DNA from: Dokdonella_A sp963834755
Lineage (GTDB): Bacteria; Pseudomonadota; Gammaproteobacteria; Xanthomonadales; Rhodanobacteraceae
Length of the DNA: 64,000 nt
Direction: 5' to 3'
NCBI GenBank assembly: GCA_963834755.1
Contig: CAWICQ010000010.1
Location: forward strand, 310,001 to 374,000
In this document: in pieces, positions 8,202 to 16,593 of the stretch
Layout of the letters: each line of letters starts with the position of its first letter
Position numbering within the stretch: position 1 is the first letter of the stretch
Notes under the pieces: model-generated
Database searches by the model: none
The model's input: the letters and a program-made list of their open reading frames with translations, nothing else
Told to the model about the DNA's origin: nothing
Position numbers and translations under genes: made by a program

Positions 8202-8280
8202 GTCATCCCGGCGAAGGCCGGACCAGCGCGCATCGCGGTCGACAGGCAAGATGCTGGATTCCGGCGTTCGCCGGAATGAC
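8202..8280. repeat. palindromic intergenic repeat, family A, copy 1
   Basis: The ends are inverted: GTCATCCCGGCGAAGGCCGG at the left and CCGGCGTTCGCCGGAATGAC at the right, with about 40 bases between. Similar elements lie at 12245-12329 and 45151-45248. This is a REP-like element common in intergenic DNA of this bacterial group. It ends 27 bases before the DUF1304 start. Confidence 0.8.
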
Positions 8281-8307
8281 GAGATTTGTGAGCGCAGGCG
8301 AGCACCC

Positions 8308-8667
8308 ATGAAAACAGCCGCGAACATCCTGGTCGCCATCGTCGCCGTCCTGCACGTCTATTTCATGGCGCTCGAAATGCTCCTCTGGACGCAGCCGTTC
8401 GGTCGCCGCACGTTCGGGCTCACGGCCGAATTCGCCGAAGCATCGAAGCGGCTCGCGGCAAACCAGGGTTTGTACAACGGCTTTCTCGCGGCCGGTCTTG
8501 TCTGGGGCCTTTGGCTTGGCGACGCGGGTTTCGCGATCAAGGTTTTCTTTCTCGGCTGTGTCGCCGTCGCCGGCGTTTTCGGCGCGCTGACCGTCCACCG
8601 CAAGATCCTGTTTGTGCAGGCGCTACCGGCAGCGGTCGCGCTCGCTGCGCTGTTTCTCTCGCGTTGA
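8308..8667 (+). CDS. DUF1304 family membrane protein
   Basis: A 119-residue protein with four hydrophobic segments. From ATG 8308 it reads MKTAANILVAIVAVLHVYFM, then ALEMLLWTQPFGRRTFGL, then ANQGLYNGFLAAGLVWGLWL, which is the DUF1304 pattern (LHxYFxxLEMFLW, GRKxFGL, NQGLYNGFLAAGL). Function is unknown; the family sits in the inner membrane. The start was chosen because the upstream in-frame stretch is the end of a palindromic repeat. The next gene begins 25 bases after the stop. Confidence 0.85.
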   Translation: MKTAANILVAIVAVLHVYFMALEMLLWTQPFGRRTFGLTAEFAEASKRLAANQGLYNGFLAAGLVWGLWLGDAGFAIKVFFLGCVAVAGVFGALTVHRKILFVQALPAAVALAALFLSR

Positions 8668-8692
8668 CCGCGACGCCGATCGGATCGTTATC

Positions 8693-9469
8693 GTGAGAAC
8701 CGTCGTCGCCACGCGCTATGTCACGCCGCTTCGCGAAGGCGGATCGCTACCCGCGATCATCGAAGCCGATGATCAGGGCATGTACGTCTTGAAGTTTCGC
8801 GGCGCCGGCCAGGGTCCGAAAGCGCTGATCGCCGAGCTCCTCGCCGGCGAAATCGCGCGTGCGCTTGGTTTGCCGGTGCCCGAAATCGTGTTCGTCGAGC
8901 TCGACGCCGAGCTCGCGCGCACCGAGCCCGATCCCGAGATCCAGCATCTGATCAAGAGCAGCGCCGGGCTCAATCTCGCACTCGACTATCTGCCCGGTGC
9001 GGTGACCTTCGATCCGGTCGTCGAGCATCCGGATGCGGAGCTGGCTTCCTCGATCGTCTGGTTCGACGCGCTCGTCACGAATGTCGATCGCACGCCGCGC
9101 AATGCGAACATGCTGATGTGGCACCGGCGGCTTTGGCTGATCGATCATGGCGCGGCGTTGTATTTCCATCACGCATGGGATGATTATCTCGAGCGCAGCG
9201 TCGCGCCGTTCGTGTTGATCCGCGATCACGTGCTGCTGCCGCTGGCCGGAAAACTGGCCGACCTCGATTCGGCGTTGACGGCGCGCCTGACGCGCCCGGT
9301 GATCGACGCGATCGTCGAGCAGATTCCCGCGGCGTGGCTCGGTGGCGATGCGCCGTTCGCCGATCATCGCGATCATCGCGCGGCTTATGCGACATGGCTC
9401 GAACGACGGCTGCAGGCGCCGCGTGCATTTGTGGAGGAGGCGATCCGTGCGCGATCACGCAACCTATGA
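8693..9469 (+). CDS. HipA-like kinase family protein
   Basis: A 258-residue protein starting at GTG 8693 (VRTVVATRYVTPLREGGSLP). It has the short HipA-like kinase fold without the N-terminal HipA subdomain: MYVLKFRGAGQGPKALIAEL carries the ATP-site lysine, the catalytic loop is NVDRTPRNANML, and the metal-binding site is LWLIDHGAALYF. HipA kinases phosphorylate serine or threonine on partners such as aminoacyl-tRNA synthetases. This branch lacks an HTH antitoxin neighbour. Instead it overlaps the next gene by 23 bases, and such kinase-DUF3037 pairing is known elsewhere. Whether it acts as a toxin here is inference. Confidence 0.8.
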   Translation: MRTVVATRYVTPLREGGSLPAIIEADDQGMYVLKFRGAGQGPKALIAELLAGEIARALGLPVPEIVFVELDAELARTEPDPEIQHLIKSSAGLNLALDYLPGAVTFDPVVEHPDAELASSIVWFDALVTNVDRTPRNANMLMWHRRLWLIDHGAALYFHHAWDDYLERSVAPFVLIRDHVLLPLAGKLADLDSALTARLTRPVIDAIVEQIPAAWLGGDAPFADHRDHRAAYATWLERRLQAPRAFVEEAIRARSRNL

Positions 9470-9848
9470 CTACGCAGTGATCCGCGTCGTGCCGCGCGTC
9501 GAGCGCGAGGAATTCGTCAACGTCGGCGTGATCGTGTCGTGTCAGGACGAATCGTTCCTCCAAGCGCGCATCGAGCTCGACGAAGCGCGCCTCTTGGCGC
9601 TGCATGCCGGACTCGACATCGCGGCGATCGGCGCGCATCTGGCGACGATTCCGGCGATATGCGCCGGCGGCGATGCGGCCGGCCCGATTGGCAAGCTGTC
9701 GCGTCGCGAGCGTTTCGACTGGCTCACTGCGCCGCGCAGCACGATGATCCAGACGTCGCCCGTGCATGCGGGCCGCTGCGCCGATCCGCACGCGGCGCTC
9801 GAACATTTGTTGCAGACCATGGTGCGCGCTCGGCCGGCACCGCGATGA
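9447..9848 (+). CDS. DUF3037 domain-containing protein
   Basis: A 133-residue protein starting at GTG 9447, preceded by a strong GGAGGAGG ribosome-binding site inside the end of the kinase gene. It reads YDYAVIRVVPRVEREEFVNV, then GVIVSCQDESFLQARIELDE, which is the DUF3037 hallmark (Y-x-Y-x-x-I-R-x-V-P-x-x-x-R-x-E-x-x-N-V-G-V). The C-terminal RRERFDWLTAPRSTMIQTSP and the region HAGRCADPHAALEHLL also fit. Function is unknown. The overlap with the HipA-like kinase implies translational coupling and a joint role, perhaps as its partner or substrate. Confidence 0.82.
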   Translation: MRDHATYDYAVIRVVPRVEREEFVNVGVIVSCQDESFLQARIELDEARLLALHAGLDIAAIGAHLATIPAICAGGDAAGPIGKLSRRERFDWLTAPRSTMIQTSPVHAGRCADPHAALEHLLQTMVRARPAPR

Positions 9849-9867
9849 CACCCCGCTTTACCTCACG

Positions 9868-9933
9868 GGGCGGGCTTCATCCCACCGATCGCGAGGCAGG
9901 CATGGACAAACCGGTCGGTTGAAGCCCACGCAT
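9868..9933. repeat. imperfect inverted repeat downstream of DUF3037
   Basis: GGGCTTCAtCCCACCGA at the left is mirrored by TCGGTTGAAGCCC at the right, separated by about 28 bases. A related GTGGGCTGAAGCCCAGCC lies at 28108-28125. It may serve as a bidirectional terminator between the converging DUF3037 gene and the secreted-protein gene, or be a mobile REP-like remnant. Confidence 0.5.
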
Positions 9934-9962
9934 GCGACTCCCGACGCGACGCGAATGCCGTG

Positions 9963-10682
9963 TCACGGTGACGCAAGCACCGGCGTCAACGAAAGATCAT
10001 CCATGATCACGCGCGGCGCCGAAGGCTGGCCGTTGTACATGGCGTAAAGCTTGAGGCCGTCGAACGTCGTCGCGCTCACGCTGAGCACCGCGATCGTGTC
10101 GTTGTCGCGACCGCCGCCGTCGGCGATCGTCAGCACATCGCTCGCGACGACGTTGCCGGCATCGAGCGCGTCCAAATGGATTTCGATGCCGCCCCATGGA
10201 CCATTCTCGTAATAGCCGATATCGACAGTCGCCGAGCTCGCCGGCTGCGCGAGGTCCATGCTGACGCGCACCATCGCGCCGAGCGAAAGATTCGGCCCGG
10301 GCACGTACGAGTCGCCGAACGTCAACGAATTCGGCGAGCTGCCGTAGTCCGGGTGCACACTGTAGAAATCTGTCGCGTCCTCGATGATGAGCTGATTGCC
10401 GAAGTCCTCGGCGGTGAACGTGCTGCCGTCGGGGAACACGCCGCCGATGCCGTTGACGTCGTGATAGCTGACACCGTTGTAGATGATGCTGATGCCGAGA
10501 GACCCTTCGATGAGGTCGTCGTAATTGCTGATCGACGGTTGCGCGCCGTCGAATCCATCGACGAAGACGAGATCGCCTGGCGTGCCGCTCGGACTTGCGA
10601 ATGCGGCGGAAACCGGGCACAGCGCCAGCATCAGCGCAGTTGCGATCCGATGCGGTGCGGTTTCTTGGGTGGGCAGGAACAT
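9963..10682 (-). CDS. secreted protein with an N-terminal F-x-D-G-F-D motif
   Basis: A 239-residue exported protein. The start at ATG 10682 gives MFLPTQETAPHRIATALMLA and a signal peptide ending near AAFAS. Directly after comes GDLVFVDGFDGAQPSISNYD, a motif shared with three other secreted proteins in this window. The remainder (DDLIEGSLGISIIYNGVSYH and WGGIEIHLDALDAGNVVASD, then VLTIADGGGRDNDTIAVLSV) looks like a beta-sandwich, possibly a carbohydrate- or lipid-binding fold. I do not recognise a named domain. It lies downstream of the MHS transporter on the same strand with a gap of 125 bases. Confidence 0.75.
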   Translation of the reverse strand: MFLPTQETAPHRIATALMLALCPVSAAFASPSGTPGDLVFVDGFDGAQPSISNYDDLIEGSLGISIIYNGVSYHDVNGIGGVFPDGSTFTAEDFGNQLIIEDATDFYSVHPDYGSSPNSLTFGDSYVPGPNLSLGAMVRVSMDLAQPASSATVDIGYYENGPWGGIEIHLDALDAGNVVASDVLTIADGGGRDNDTIAVLSVSATTFDGLKLYAMYNGQPSAPRVIMDDLSLTPVLASP

Positions 10683-10807
10683 CGGACACCTCTCATGGCC
10701 GTGGAACGGAAAGTAGTGCTCGGAAGACGGCGGCTGAATTATTGCCGATCGATGGTATCGATATACCACCAAGCCCGCCGATCGACAGGGCGCGGCGCGC
10801 GCCCGCT

Positions 10808-12085
10808 TCAAGCCGCCGATGAAAACGCGCGCACGGGAGCCGCGGATGTTGCCGCGGTCCAGACCGCGGTCGCTACGCCGACCGCGCACACCGCCGCGAC
10901 GTAATGCGCCGGCGCAAACGGTTGGTGCACGACGAGCCATCCGACGAACAGCGGCGTGAGTCCGCCGCAGATCGCATATGCCACGTTGTACGCGAACGAG
11001 ATGCCGGAAAATCGCACCGGTGGCGGAAACGCACGCACCAGCACCGTCGGAATCACGCCGACGACGCCGACACAAAACCCGGCGATCGCATAGAACGTGT
11101 CGAAATATCGCGCATCCCAGGCGACGCCGACGTAGAGCGCATACGTCGCCACGAGCAGCAGCACGCAGCCGATCGTCAGCGTGCGCTCGGCGCCGAAACG
11201 ATCCGCAAGAAGGCCGAACACCACACAGCCGACCGAAAGTCCGATCGTCGCAAAGGTGTTCGCGGTCGACGCATCGGTCGCTGAAATACCGAACGACTTC
11301 TGGATCAGGCCCGGTGTCATCAGGATCACGACGACGATGCCCGCAGTCAGCACCCACGTCAGCAGCATCGATAACACGACCGCACGCCCGTGACCAGCGA
11401 GCACGACGCGCAGCGGCAAGCCTTGCACGAGCGTCTGGCGAAGTCGCATCTCCTCGAACACCGGCGTTTCGACCAGCAGACGGCGCAGGAATACGGCGAA
11501 AAATCCGAACACGCCGCCGACCAGGAACGGGATGCGCCACGCAAACGCCTGGATTTCCGCCGCTGTCCACGTGTGGTTGACCCAGGTCGCCATCAGCGAG
11601 CCGAGCACGATGCCGACGGTAAGGCCCGAAGTCAGGGTGCCGCACGCAAAGCCGACGCGATTATCGGGCACGTGCTCGGCGACGAATGTCCACGCGCCCG
11701 GCACTTCGCCGCCGACCGCCGCGCCCTGCAGTACGCGCAGCACCAACAACGCCAATGGCGCGGCATAGCCGAACGTCACGTACGTCGGCAGCAAGCCGAT
11801 CAGCAGCGTCGGGATCGCCATCAGGAACACGCTCAGCGTGAACATGCGCTTGCGACCGCTGCGATCACCGAAATGCGCCATCACGATGCCGCCGAGCGGA
11901 CGCGCGAGATAGCCGACCGCGAATACACCGAGCACCTGCAACTGGCGCAGCCAATCGGGCGTGTCGGGTGGAAAGAACAACTGGCCGATCACGCCGGTGA
12001 AGAACACGAAGATGATGAAGTCGTAGTATTCGAGCGCGCCGCCGAGCGCCGCAAGCACGAGGGTTTTCGCGTCGCTGCGCGTCAT
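10808..12085 (-). CDS. MFS transporter of the metabolite:H+ symporter (MHS) type
   Basis: A 425-residue inner-membrane carrier with 12 predicted hydrophobic segments. The start at ATG 12085 (MTRSDAKTLVLAALGGALEY, followed by YDFIIFVFF) matches the MHS N-terminus. GYLARPLGGIVMAHFGDRSG is the signature loop between helices 2 and 3, and VLRVLQGAAVGGEVPGAW in helix 4 is also typical of ProP/KgtP/ShiA-like symporters. These import compounds such as proline-betaine, dicarboxylates or shikimate with protons. The substrate here is unknown. Upstream in-frame sequence is a palindromic repeat, so the longer frame was rejected. Confidence 0.88.
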   Translation of the reverse strand: MTRSDAKTLVLAALGGALEYYDFIIFVFFTGVIGQLFFPPDTPDWLRQLQVLGVFAVGYLARPLGGIVMAHFGDRSGRKRMFTLSVFLMAIPTLLIGLLPTYVTFGYAAPLALLVLRVLQGAAVGGEVPGAWTFVAEHVPDNRVGFACGTLTSGLTVGIVLGSLMATWVNHTWTAAEIQAFAWRIPFLVGGVFGFFAVFLRRLLVETPVFEEMRLRQTLVQGLPLRVVLAGHGRAVVLSMLLTWVLTAGIVVVILMTPGLIQKSFGISATDASTANTFATIGLSVGCVVFGLLADRFGAERTLTIGCVLLLVATYALYVGVAWDARYFDTFYAIAGFCVGVVGVIPTVLVRAFPPPVRFSGISFAYNVAYAICGGLTPLFVGWLVVHQPFAPAHYVAAVCAVGVATAVWTAATSAAPVRAFSSAA

Positions 12086-12244
12086 CGAATGGCGTGCGGT
12101 GGCGTCTTGGGCGGTCAAGGGCGTGCTCGCGCGGGGCGGGTGCGCAGATATACCACTCAAGGGGCGTGTGGCCGCAAGAGGTCTCTTTCGTTTCGCCGCT
12201 TCAGGCCGCGTTGCCAGCGCAAGAATCAAGAACCACAAACCCTT

Positions 12245-12329
12245 CGTCATCCCGGCGAAAGCCGAGATCCAGCGCCCTTGAGGCAATCACGCGGCAAGCC
12301 GCTGGGTCCTGGCTTTCGCCGGGACGACG
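12245..12329. repeat. palindromic intergenic repeat, family A, copy 2
   Basis: Begins CGTCATCCCGGCGAAAGCCG and ends GGCTTTCGCCGGGACGACG, inverted copies of each other, about 45 bases apart. It fills much of the 329-base gap between the MHS transporter and the beta-helix gene. I see nothing else in that gap. Confidence 0.8.
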
Positions 12330-12414
12330 ATGGTATGAGTGGCCCGCTCGCAAGCACGCCACGGGCGGCATTGACGAACGGTGCGACGCAGTCGCCGTTC
12401 GTAGCGGCCGGAAC

Positions 12415-13698
12415 TCAGTCGAATCCGTCCGCAAAAATCTCGTCGCCGGCGCGCTCGTAAGCACCGACGTCGAACCCGGCTCCCTGCGGACGCGAGATGC
12501 CGAGAATATCGGTCGGCACATCGTCGCGCGTCTCGCCGGTATCGATCGCCGGACTCGTCGCGGATAGCTCGTAATCGTTGCCCGCCGCATCGGCGAACAA
12601 CTGATCCGGCGTCGCAAGAAACGAATGCGCGTCCTGCGCGCTCTGCTGCCGCCATTCGGCGAGCGTCAGGATCGTGTCGCCGCCGTCCGTCGTGAAGCGA
12701 TCCATGACCGCGTTGTTGTCATCGGTGAACCCGGGCAGCGAATCCGCGCTGATGTCGAGGCTGCCGCGGAACGAATGCTCGTTCCACAAGATGTTGTTGC
12801 GCGCGGTCGCGTTCGCCGCGCCGTCCTGGATGTTCAGTGCCCAGCGTCCGTCGGCTGCGATCAGCACGGTGTTGTTGAGCACGCGATTGCCGGTCGAAGG
12901 TCCGCCGCCGTCGATCTGATACAGCGAAATGCCGCTGGCGTGCTCGTCGTAGATCAGATTGTTGCGGATCAGCGAGTCCTGCACGCCGTCGCAGTTGATG
13001 CCGGAGCCGCCGCCGACACCGTTGTCGTAGATGATGTTCGCTTCGACCAGTGCGCCGCTGATGATGCCGTCGCCGCCCTGCGAGATGTCCCCGTTCATGT
13101 GAATGCCGTTGGCATTATTGCTGAAGATGACGTTGCCGCGGATCACCGGCCGATCGCCGCTGTTGCCGACGTAAATGCCGTGCTGACCGATGCTGCGTGA
13201 CGTGATGTTGCTCTCGATCAGGAGGTCATCGCAGAAACCGGTAAGAATGCCCCACTCGCCGTTCTGATCCATCGAGTTGTTGCGGATCGTCACGTGCTGG
13301 CACGTAACCGCGCGGACGCCCGTGCGCGTGCGTCCGTTGACGATGAAACCTTGCACGACCATAAACGACGCGCCTTCGAGATTGATGCCGTCGGGCGTGG
13401 TCGGATTGTCTGCGGTGATCGCCGGCGATTCGCCGGGATACGCTTCGAGCACGATCGGCGCCTCGGCCGTGCCCGATGTCGTGAAGTAACCGCCGACGTA
13501 ATTGCCGGCGCGCACTTCGACCGTGTCGCCGGGACCGATCGTGTCCGCCGCGTGCTGCAAGGTCTGCCATGGCTGGTCGATCGTGCCGGGATTGTTGTCG
13601 TCGCCGTTCGGTGCGACGAAGTAGATCGTCGCGCCGGCCAGCCGCGCGGCGACGACAAATGCCGACATCGCGAGGACGCGGATCGCAAGCATTGGCAT
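12415..13698 (-). CDS. secreted right-handed parallel beta-helix repeat protein with C-terminal IFADGFD
   Basis: A 427-residue exported protein. The start at ATG 13698 gives MPMLAIRVLAMSAFVVAARL with a signal peptide ending near AGA. Then IYFVAPNGDDNNPGTIDQPW, QTLQHAADTIGPGDTVEVRA and GNYVGGYFTTSGTAEAPIVL is the DUF1565/pectate-lyase-like start of a parallel beta-helix. Many coils follow: GVRAVTCQHVTIRNNSMDQN, LLIESNITSRSIGQHGIYVG, GINCDGVQDSLIRNNLIYDE. Such proteins are often polysaccharide lyases or glycan-binding. No catalytic set could be assigned. It ends AYERAGDEIFADGFD, the same motif as the S53 peptidase of this window. Confidence 0.85.
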   Translation of the reverse strand: MPMLAIRVLAMSAFVVAARLAGATIYFVAPNGDDNNPGTIDQPWQTLQHAADTIGPGDTVEVRAGNYVGGYFTTSGTAEAPIVLEAYPGESPAITADNPTTPDGINLEGASFMVVQGFIVNGRTRTGVRAVTCQHVTIRNNSMDQNGEWGILTGFCDDLLIESNITSRSIGQHGIYVGNSGDRPVIRGNVIFSNNANGIHMNGDISQGGDGIISGALVEANIIYDNGVGGGSGINCDGVQDSLIRNNLIYDEHASGISLYQIDGGGPSTGNRVLNNTVLIAADGRWALNIQDGAANATARNNILWNEHSFRGSLDISADSLPGFTDDNNAVMDRFTTDGGDTILTLAEWRQQSAQDAHSFLATPDQLFADAAGNDYELSATSPAIDTGETRDDVPTDILGISRPQGAGFDVGAYERAGDEIFADGFD

Positions 13699-13814
13699 GT
13701 CGATTCTCCGATCGCAGCACGAGCTGCGATCATCGCAGCCGTGCGGCGCGCGGAACTGTGCGCCAGCGAACTGTTGCGCACCGCCGGTCGGCGAATCGCT
13801 GCGCGAATCGGCCG

Positions 13815-14294
13815 TTACAGCGCAGCGGCAACCTCTTTTTCCATGCCCTTCGGCGTATCGGCCGGCGCGTAACGCTTGACGACGTGTCCTTCCTTGTCGA
13901 CCAGGAACTTGGTGAAGTTCCACTTGATCGCTTCGCTGCCGAGCAGCCCTTTCGCTTCGTGCTTGAGGTATTTGTACAAGGGATGCGCGTGCGATCCGTT
14001 GACGTCGATCTTGGCGAACATCGGAAAACTCACGTCGAAGTTGAGCGAGCAGAACTTCTTGATATCGGCTTCGTCGCCGGGTTCCTGATGGCCGAACTGG
14101 TCGCACGGAAAACCGAGTACGACAAGGCCTTTCGGTTCGAATTTCCGGTACAGCGCTTCGAGCCCTTCGTATTGCGGCGTGAAACCGCACTTGGAAGCGA
14201 CGTTGACGATCAGCAACGTCTTGCCACGGTATGCGCCGAGTTTCTGCTCGGTGCCGTCGATGGTGTTTGCGCTGAAATCATAGATCGAGGCCAT
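13815..14294 (-). CDS. glutathione peroxidase family protein
   Basis: A 159-residue thiol peroxidase, complete for the family. The peroxidatic cysteine C36 is in NVASKCGFTPQY, a second landmark is FPCDQFGHQEPG (Q70), and IKWNFTKFLVDKEGHVVKRY supplies the tryptophan (W125) of the catalytic set. C82 could be the resolving cysteine, so the reductant may be thioredoxin instead of glutathione, as in many bacterial members. There is no signal peptide, so it is cytoplasmic. It lies 71 bases downstream of ctaB on the same strand. Confidence 0.92.
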   Translation of the reverse strand: MASIYDFSANTIDGTEQKLGAYRGKTLLIVNVASKCGFTPQYEGLEALYRKFEPKGLVVLGFPCDQFGHQEPGDEADIKKFCSLNFDVSFPMFAKIDVNGSHAHPLYKYLKHEAKGLLGSEAIKWNFTKFLVDKEGHVVKRYAPADTPKGMEKEVAAAL

Positions 14295-14365
14295 GGGGAC
14301 TCCGGTTTGCGGCGAAGTGTAGCGCTGGAGCGGCGCATCGCGCGCGACGTTGCGAGAAAGCCAGC

Positions 14366-15274
14366 TCAGCCTATTTTCTGGAACATCAAATGGTCGGGCT
14401 GCGCAGCCGGCGGCATCAGATAGTGATCAACCAGCAGAAACGCGAACAGCGCCATCAAGTAGACGATCGAGTAGTTGAACACGCGCATCGGAAAGAATTC
14501 GTCAGGCGGGCGCAGAAGTCGAATCGCATAGTAAAGAAAGCCAAGCCCGAGCACGAGCGCGCCGCCGAAGTAGAAGAGTCCGCTCATGCCCGTGAGATAT
14601 GGCAGCGCGGTCACGACCACGAGCAGGATCGTGTAGAACAGCACGTGCCAGCGCGTATAGACGACGCCGTGTGTCACCGGCAACATCGGCACCTGCGCGC
14701 GCGAGTAGTCGTCGCGACGGAAGATTGCGAGCGCCCAGAAATGCGGTGGCGTCCAGACGAAGATGATGAGGCAGAGCAGCAGTGCGTACGGATGCACGCT
14801 GCCGGTCACGGCCGCCCAGCCGAGCACCGGCGGCGCGGCGCCGGCGATGCCGCCGATGACAATGTTCTGCGGCGTCGCCCGCTTCAGATACGCGGTGTAG
14901 ACGATTGCATAGCCGATCAGCGAAGCGAATGTCAGCGCAGCGGTCAGCGGATTGACGAACGCGATCAGGATCGTCATCGACAGCGCGCCGAGAATGATCG
15001 CGAACGCCAGCACCTGCGTCGAGTTGAGCGCACCAGTCGCGAGCGGTCGCTGCGAGGTGCGCGCCATCACGCGATCGATACGTCGGTCGATCAGATGATT
15101 GATCGCCGCCGCCGAAGCCGCCGCGAGCCAGATGCCGACCGTGCCGGCGATCAGCGGACGCAACGGCACCATGCCGGGCACGGCGAGGAACATGCCGATC
15201 ACCGCGGTGAACACGATCAGCGCGACCACGCGCGGTTTGGTGAGTTCGAGATATTGGCTGGCGATGCCTGACAT
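14366..15274 (-). CDS. ctaB: protoheme IX farnesyltransferase (heme O synthase)
   Basis: Converts heme B to heme O for haem-copper oxidases, using farnesyl diphosphate. The 302-residue membrane protein starts MSGIASQYLELTKPRVVALI, the conserved family N-terminus. NHLIDRRIDRVMARTSQRPL is the Asp-rich prenyl-diphosphate site, and later come YTAYLKRATPQNIVIGGIAG, FVWTPPHFWALAIFRRDDYS and PVTHGVVYTRWHVLFYTI. A longer frame would start at a TTG inside a repeat at 15328, so ATG 15274 is preferred. It is downstream of ctaA, with a repeat-filled gap of 167 bases. Confidence 0.95.
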   Translation of the reverse strand: MSGIASQYLELTKPRVVALIVFTAVIGMFLAVPGMVPLRPLIAGTVGIWLAAASAAAINHLIDRRIDRVMARTSQRPLATGALNSTQVLAFAIILGALSMTILIAFVNPLTAALTFASLIGYAIVYTAYLKRATPQNIVIGGIAGAAPPVLGWAAVTGSVHPYALLLCLIIFVWTPPHFWALAIFRRDDYSRAQVPMLPVTHGVVYTRWHVLFYTILLVVVTALPYLTGMSGLFYFGGALVLGLGFLYYAIRLLRPPDEFFPMRVFNYSIVYLMALFAFLLVDHYLMPPAAQPDHLMFQKIG

Positions 15275-15310
15275 GCCGACAAATTGAGTGACTGCGACGA
15301 TCGAGAGATT

Positions 15311-15432
15311 ACCCCCTCTCCCGCTCAAGATTTACCCCCTCTCCCGCTTGCGGGAGAGGGCTGGGGTGAGGGAAGCTCTAGCTAGTTCTCCCTCATCCGG
15401 CCTTGCGGCCGACTTCTCCCGCAAGCGGGGGT
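15311..15432. repeat. CCCTCTCCCGC-type palindromic repeat cluster, family B, copy 1
   Basis: Contains CCCTCTCCCGCTTGCGGGAG followed by AGGGCTGGGGTGAGGG, preceded by a second partial copy and followed by a CTTCTCCCGCAAGCGGGGG half in the opposite sense. It lies between ctaB and ctaA. Similar copies are at 23137-23254 and 26704-26740. Confidence 0.8.
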
Positions 15433-15441
15433 GTAAAAACG

Positions 15442-16593
15442 CTACGCGTCGTGCTCGGGCGGCTGCGTGCGCACCAGCGCCGCAATCAATGCGAACAGCA
15501 GCAACGCAGCAACACCATTGTGCGCGGTCGCGACCGGCAGCGGCAGCCCGAGCTTGACGTTGCCGATACCGAGCGCCACCTGCATCACAAGCAGTATTCC
15601 AAGCGCGAAACCATGCGCGCGCAAACGCACTCGCGCGAGACGATAGGCGAGCCAGCCGAGATAGCCGAACACGACCAACGCGCCGATGCGATGCGCGATC
15701 TGGATCGCCGCGCGCGCTGATGCATCGAGCACGCCGCCTTCGTAATTCACGCCGATGCCGCGCCAGAGCACGAAGCCTTCGTGAAAATCAGTCGGCGGCC
15801 ACCACTGGCCCTGGCATTGCGGGAAATCGAAACCGCAGGCGAGCGCGGCGTAGTTCGCGCTGGTCCAACCGCCGAGCGCGATCTGACATGCGAGCAGAAC
15901 AAGCCCAATCACGATAGCGGTTCGCAAGCGCTGCTGATCTGGTGTCGGACGATTCGTATCACTCAATCGCAGCGCGATAAATGCGAGCAGCGAGAACGTC
16001 AGCAAACCGCCGAGCAGATGTCCCATCACGACGATCGGCTTCAGCAACAACGTCACGGTCCACATGCCGAGCATCGCCTGGAACACGACGACGGCGAGCA
16101 CGGCGACAGCGACGCGCCACGGCGTCGGACGATCGAGTCGCGTCGCCGCGATCAGCGGCAACGCGATCGCAACGATGGAGAACACGCCCGAAATCGCGAA
16201 CTCCTGCCGCACATAAAGAAAGACGCCGCATGCGGCCGCGAGCGCGGCGATCGCGAGCAGCGCGATCAATCCGCGCCGTCGCCACGCGGCGACGATCGCG
16301 AGCGCCAGCACGACCACGCCGAGCGTGCCGGCGAGCATGCGATGCACCTGCTCGCGCCACGCCTTGTGCGTCTCGAACGGACGATCGGGAAACGTCGCGT
16401 TCGCGTGCGCGATGTCCTGCTCGTGATTGGGCCAGGTGGCCTTGCCGTAGCACGTCGGCCAGTCCGGACACGAGAGACCCGCGTCGGAAAGACGCACGAA
16501 CGCGCCGAACACGACCACGCCGAACGCGAACACCGCGGCAAACGCCGCGATGCGCGCCGGCGTGATCAGCGAGCGGAATGACGGTGCGCTCAT
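15442..16593 (-). CDS. ctaA: COX15/CtaA family heme A synthase
   Basis: Oxidises heme O to heme A for cytochrome c oxidase. The 383-residue inner-membrane protein has eight hydrophobic segments. The first helix is followed by FVRLSDAGLSCPDWPTCYGK, the conserved periplasmic loop. FETHKAWREQVHRMLAGTLG and ALQIAHRIG-like AAIQIAHRIGALVVFGYLGW provide the haem-binding histidines. GFDFPQCQGQWWPP is the second cysteine loop. It overlaps the preceding SCO-like gene by 4 bases (ATGA). Confidence 0.95.
   Translation of the reverse strand: MSAPSFRSLITPARIAAFAAVFAFGVVVFGAFVRLSDAGLSCPDWPTCYGKATWPNHEQDIAHANATFPDRPFETHKAWREQVHRMLAGTLGVVVLALAIVAAWRRRGLIALLAIAALAAACGVFLYVRQEFAISGVFSIVAIALPLIAATRLDRPTPWRVAVAVLAVVVFQAMLGMWTVTLLLKPIVVMGHLLGGLLTFSLLAFIALRLSDTNRPTPDQQRLRTAIVIGLVLLACQIALGGWTSANYAALACGFDFPQCQGQWWPPTDFHEGFVLWRGIGVNYEGGVLDASARAAIQIAHRIGALVVFGYLGWLAYRLARVRLRAHGFALGILLVMQVALGIGNVKLGLPLPVATAHNGVAALLLFALIAALVRTQPPEHDA

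Noticed and set aside
9963..11645. Single 560-codon minus-strand frame spanning the secreted protein and half of the transporter
   Set aside because: The N-terminal half is antisense-like garbage in the wrong frame of the MHS transporter. The real secreted protein starts at ATG 10682.
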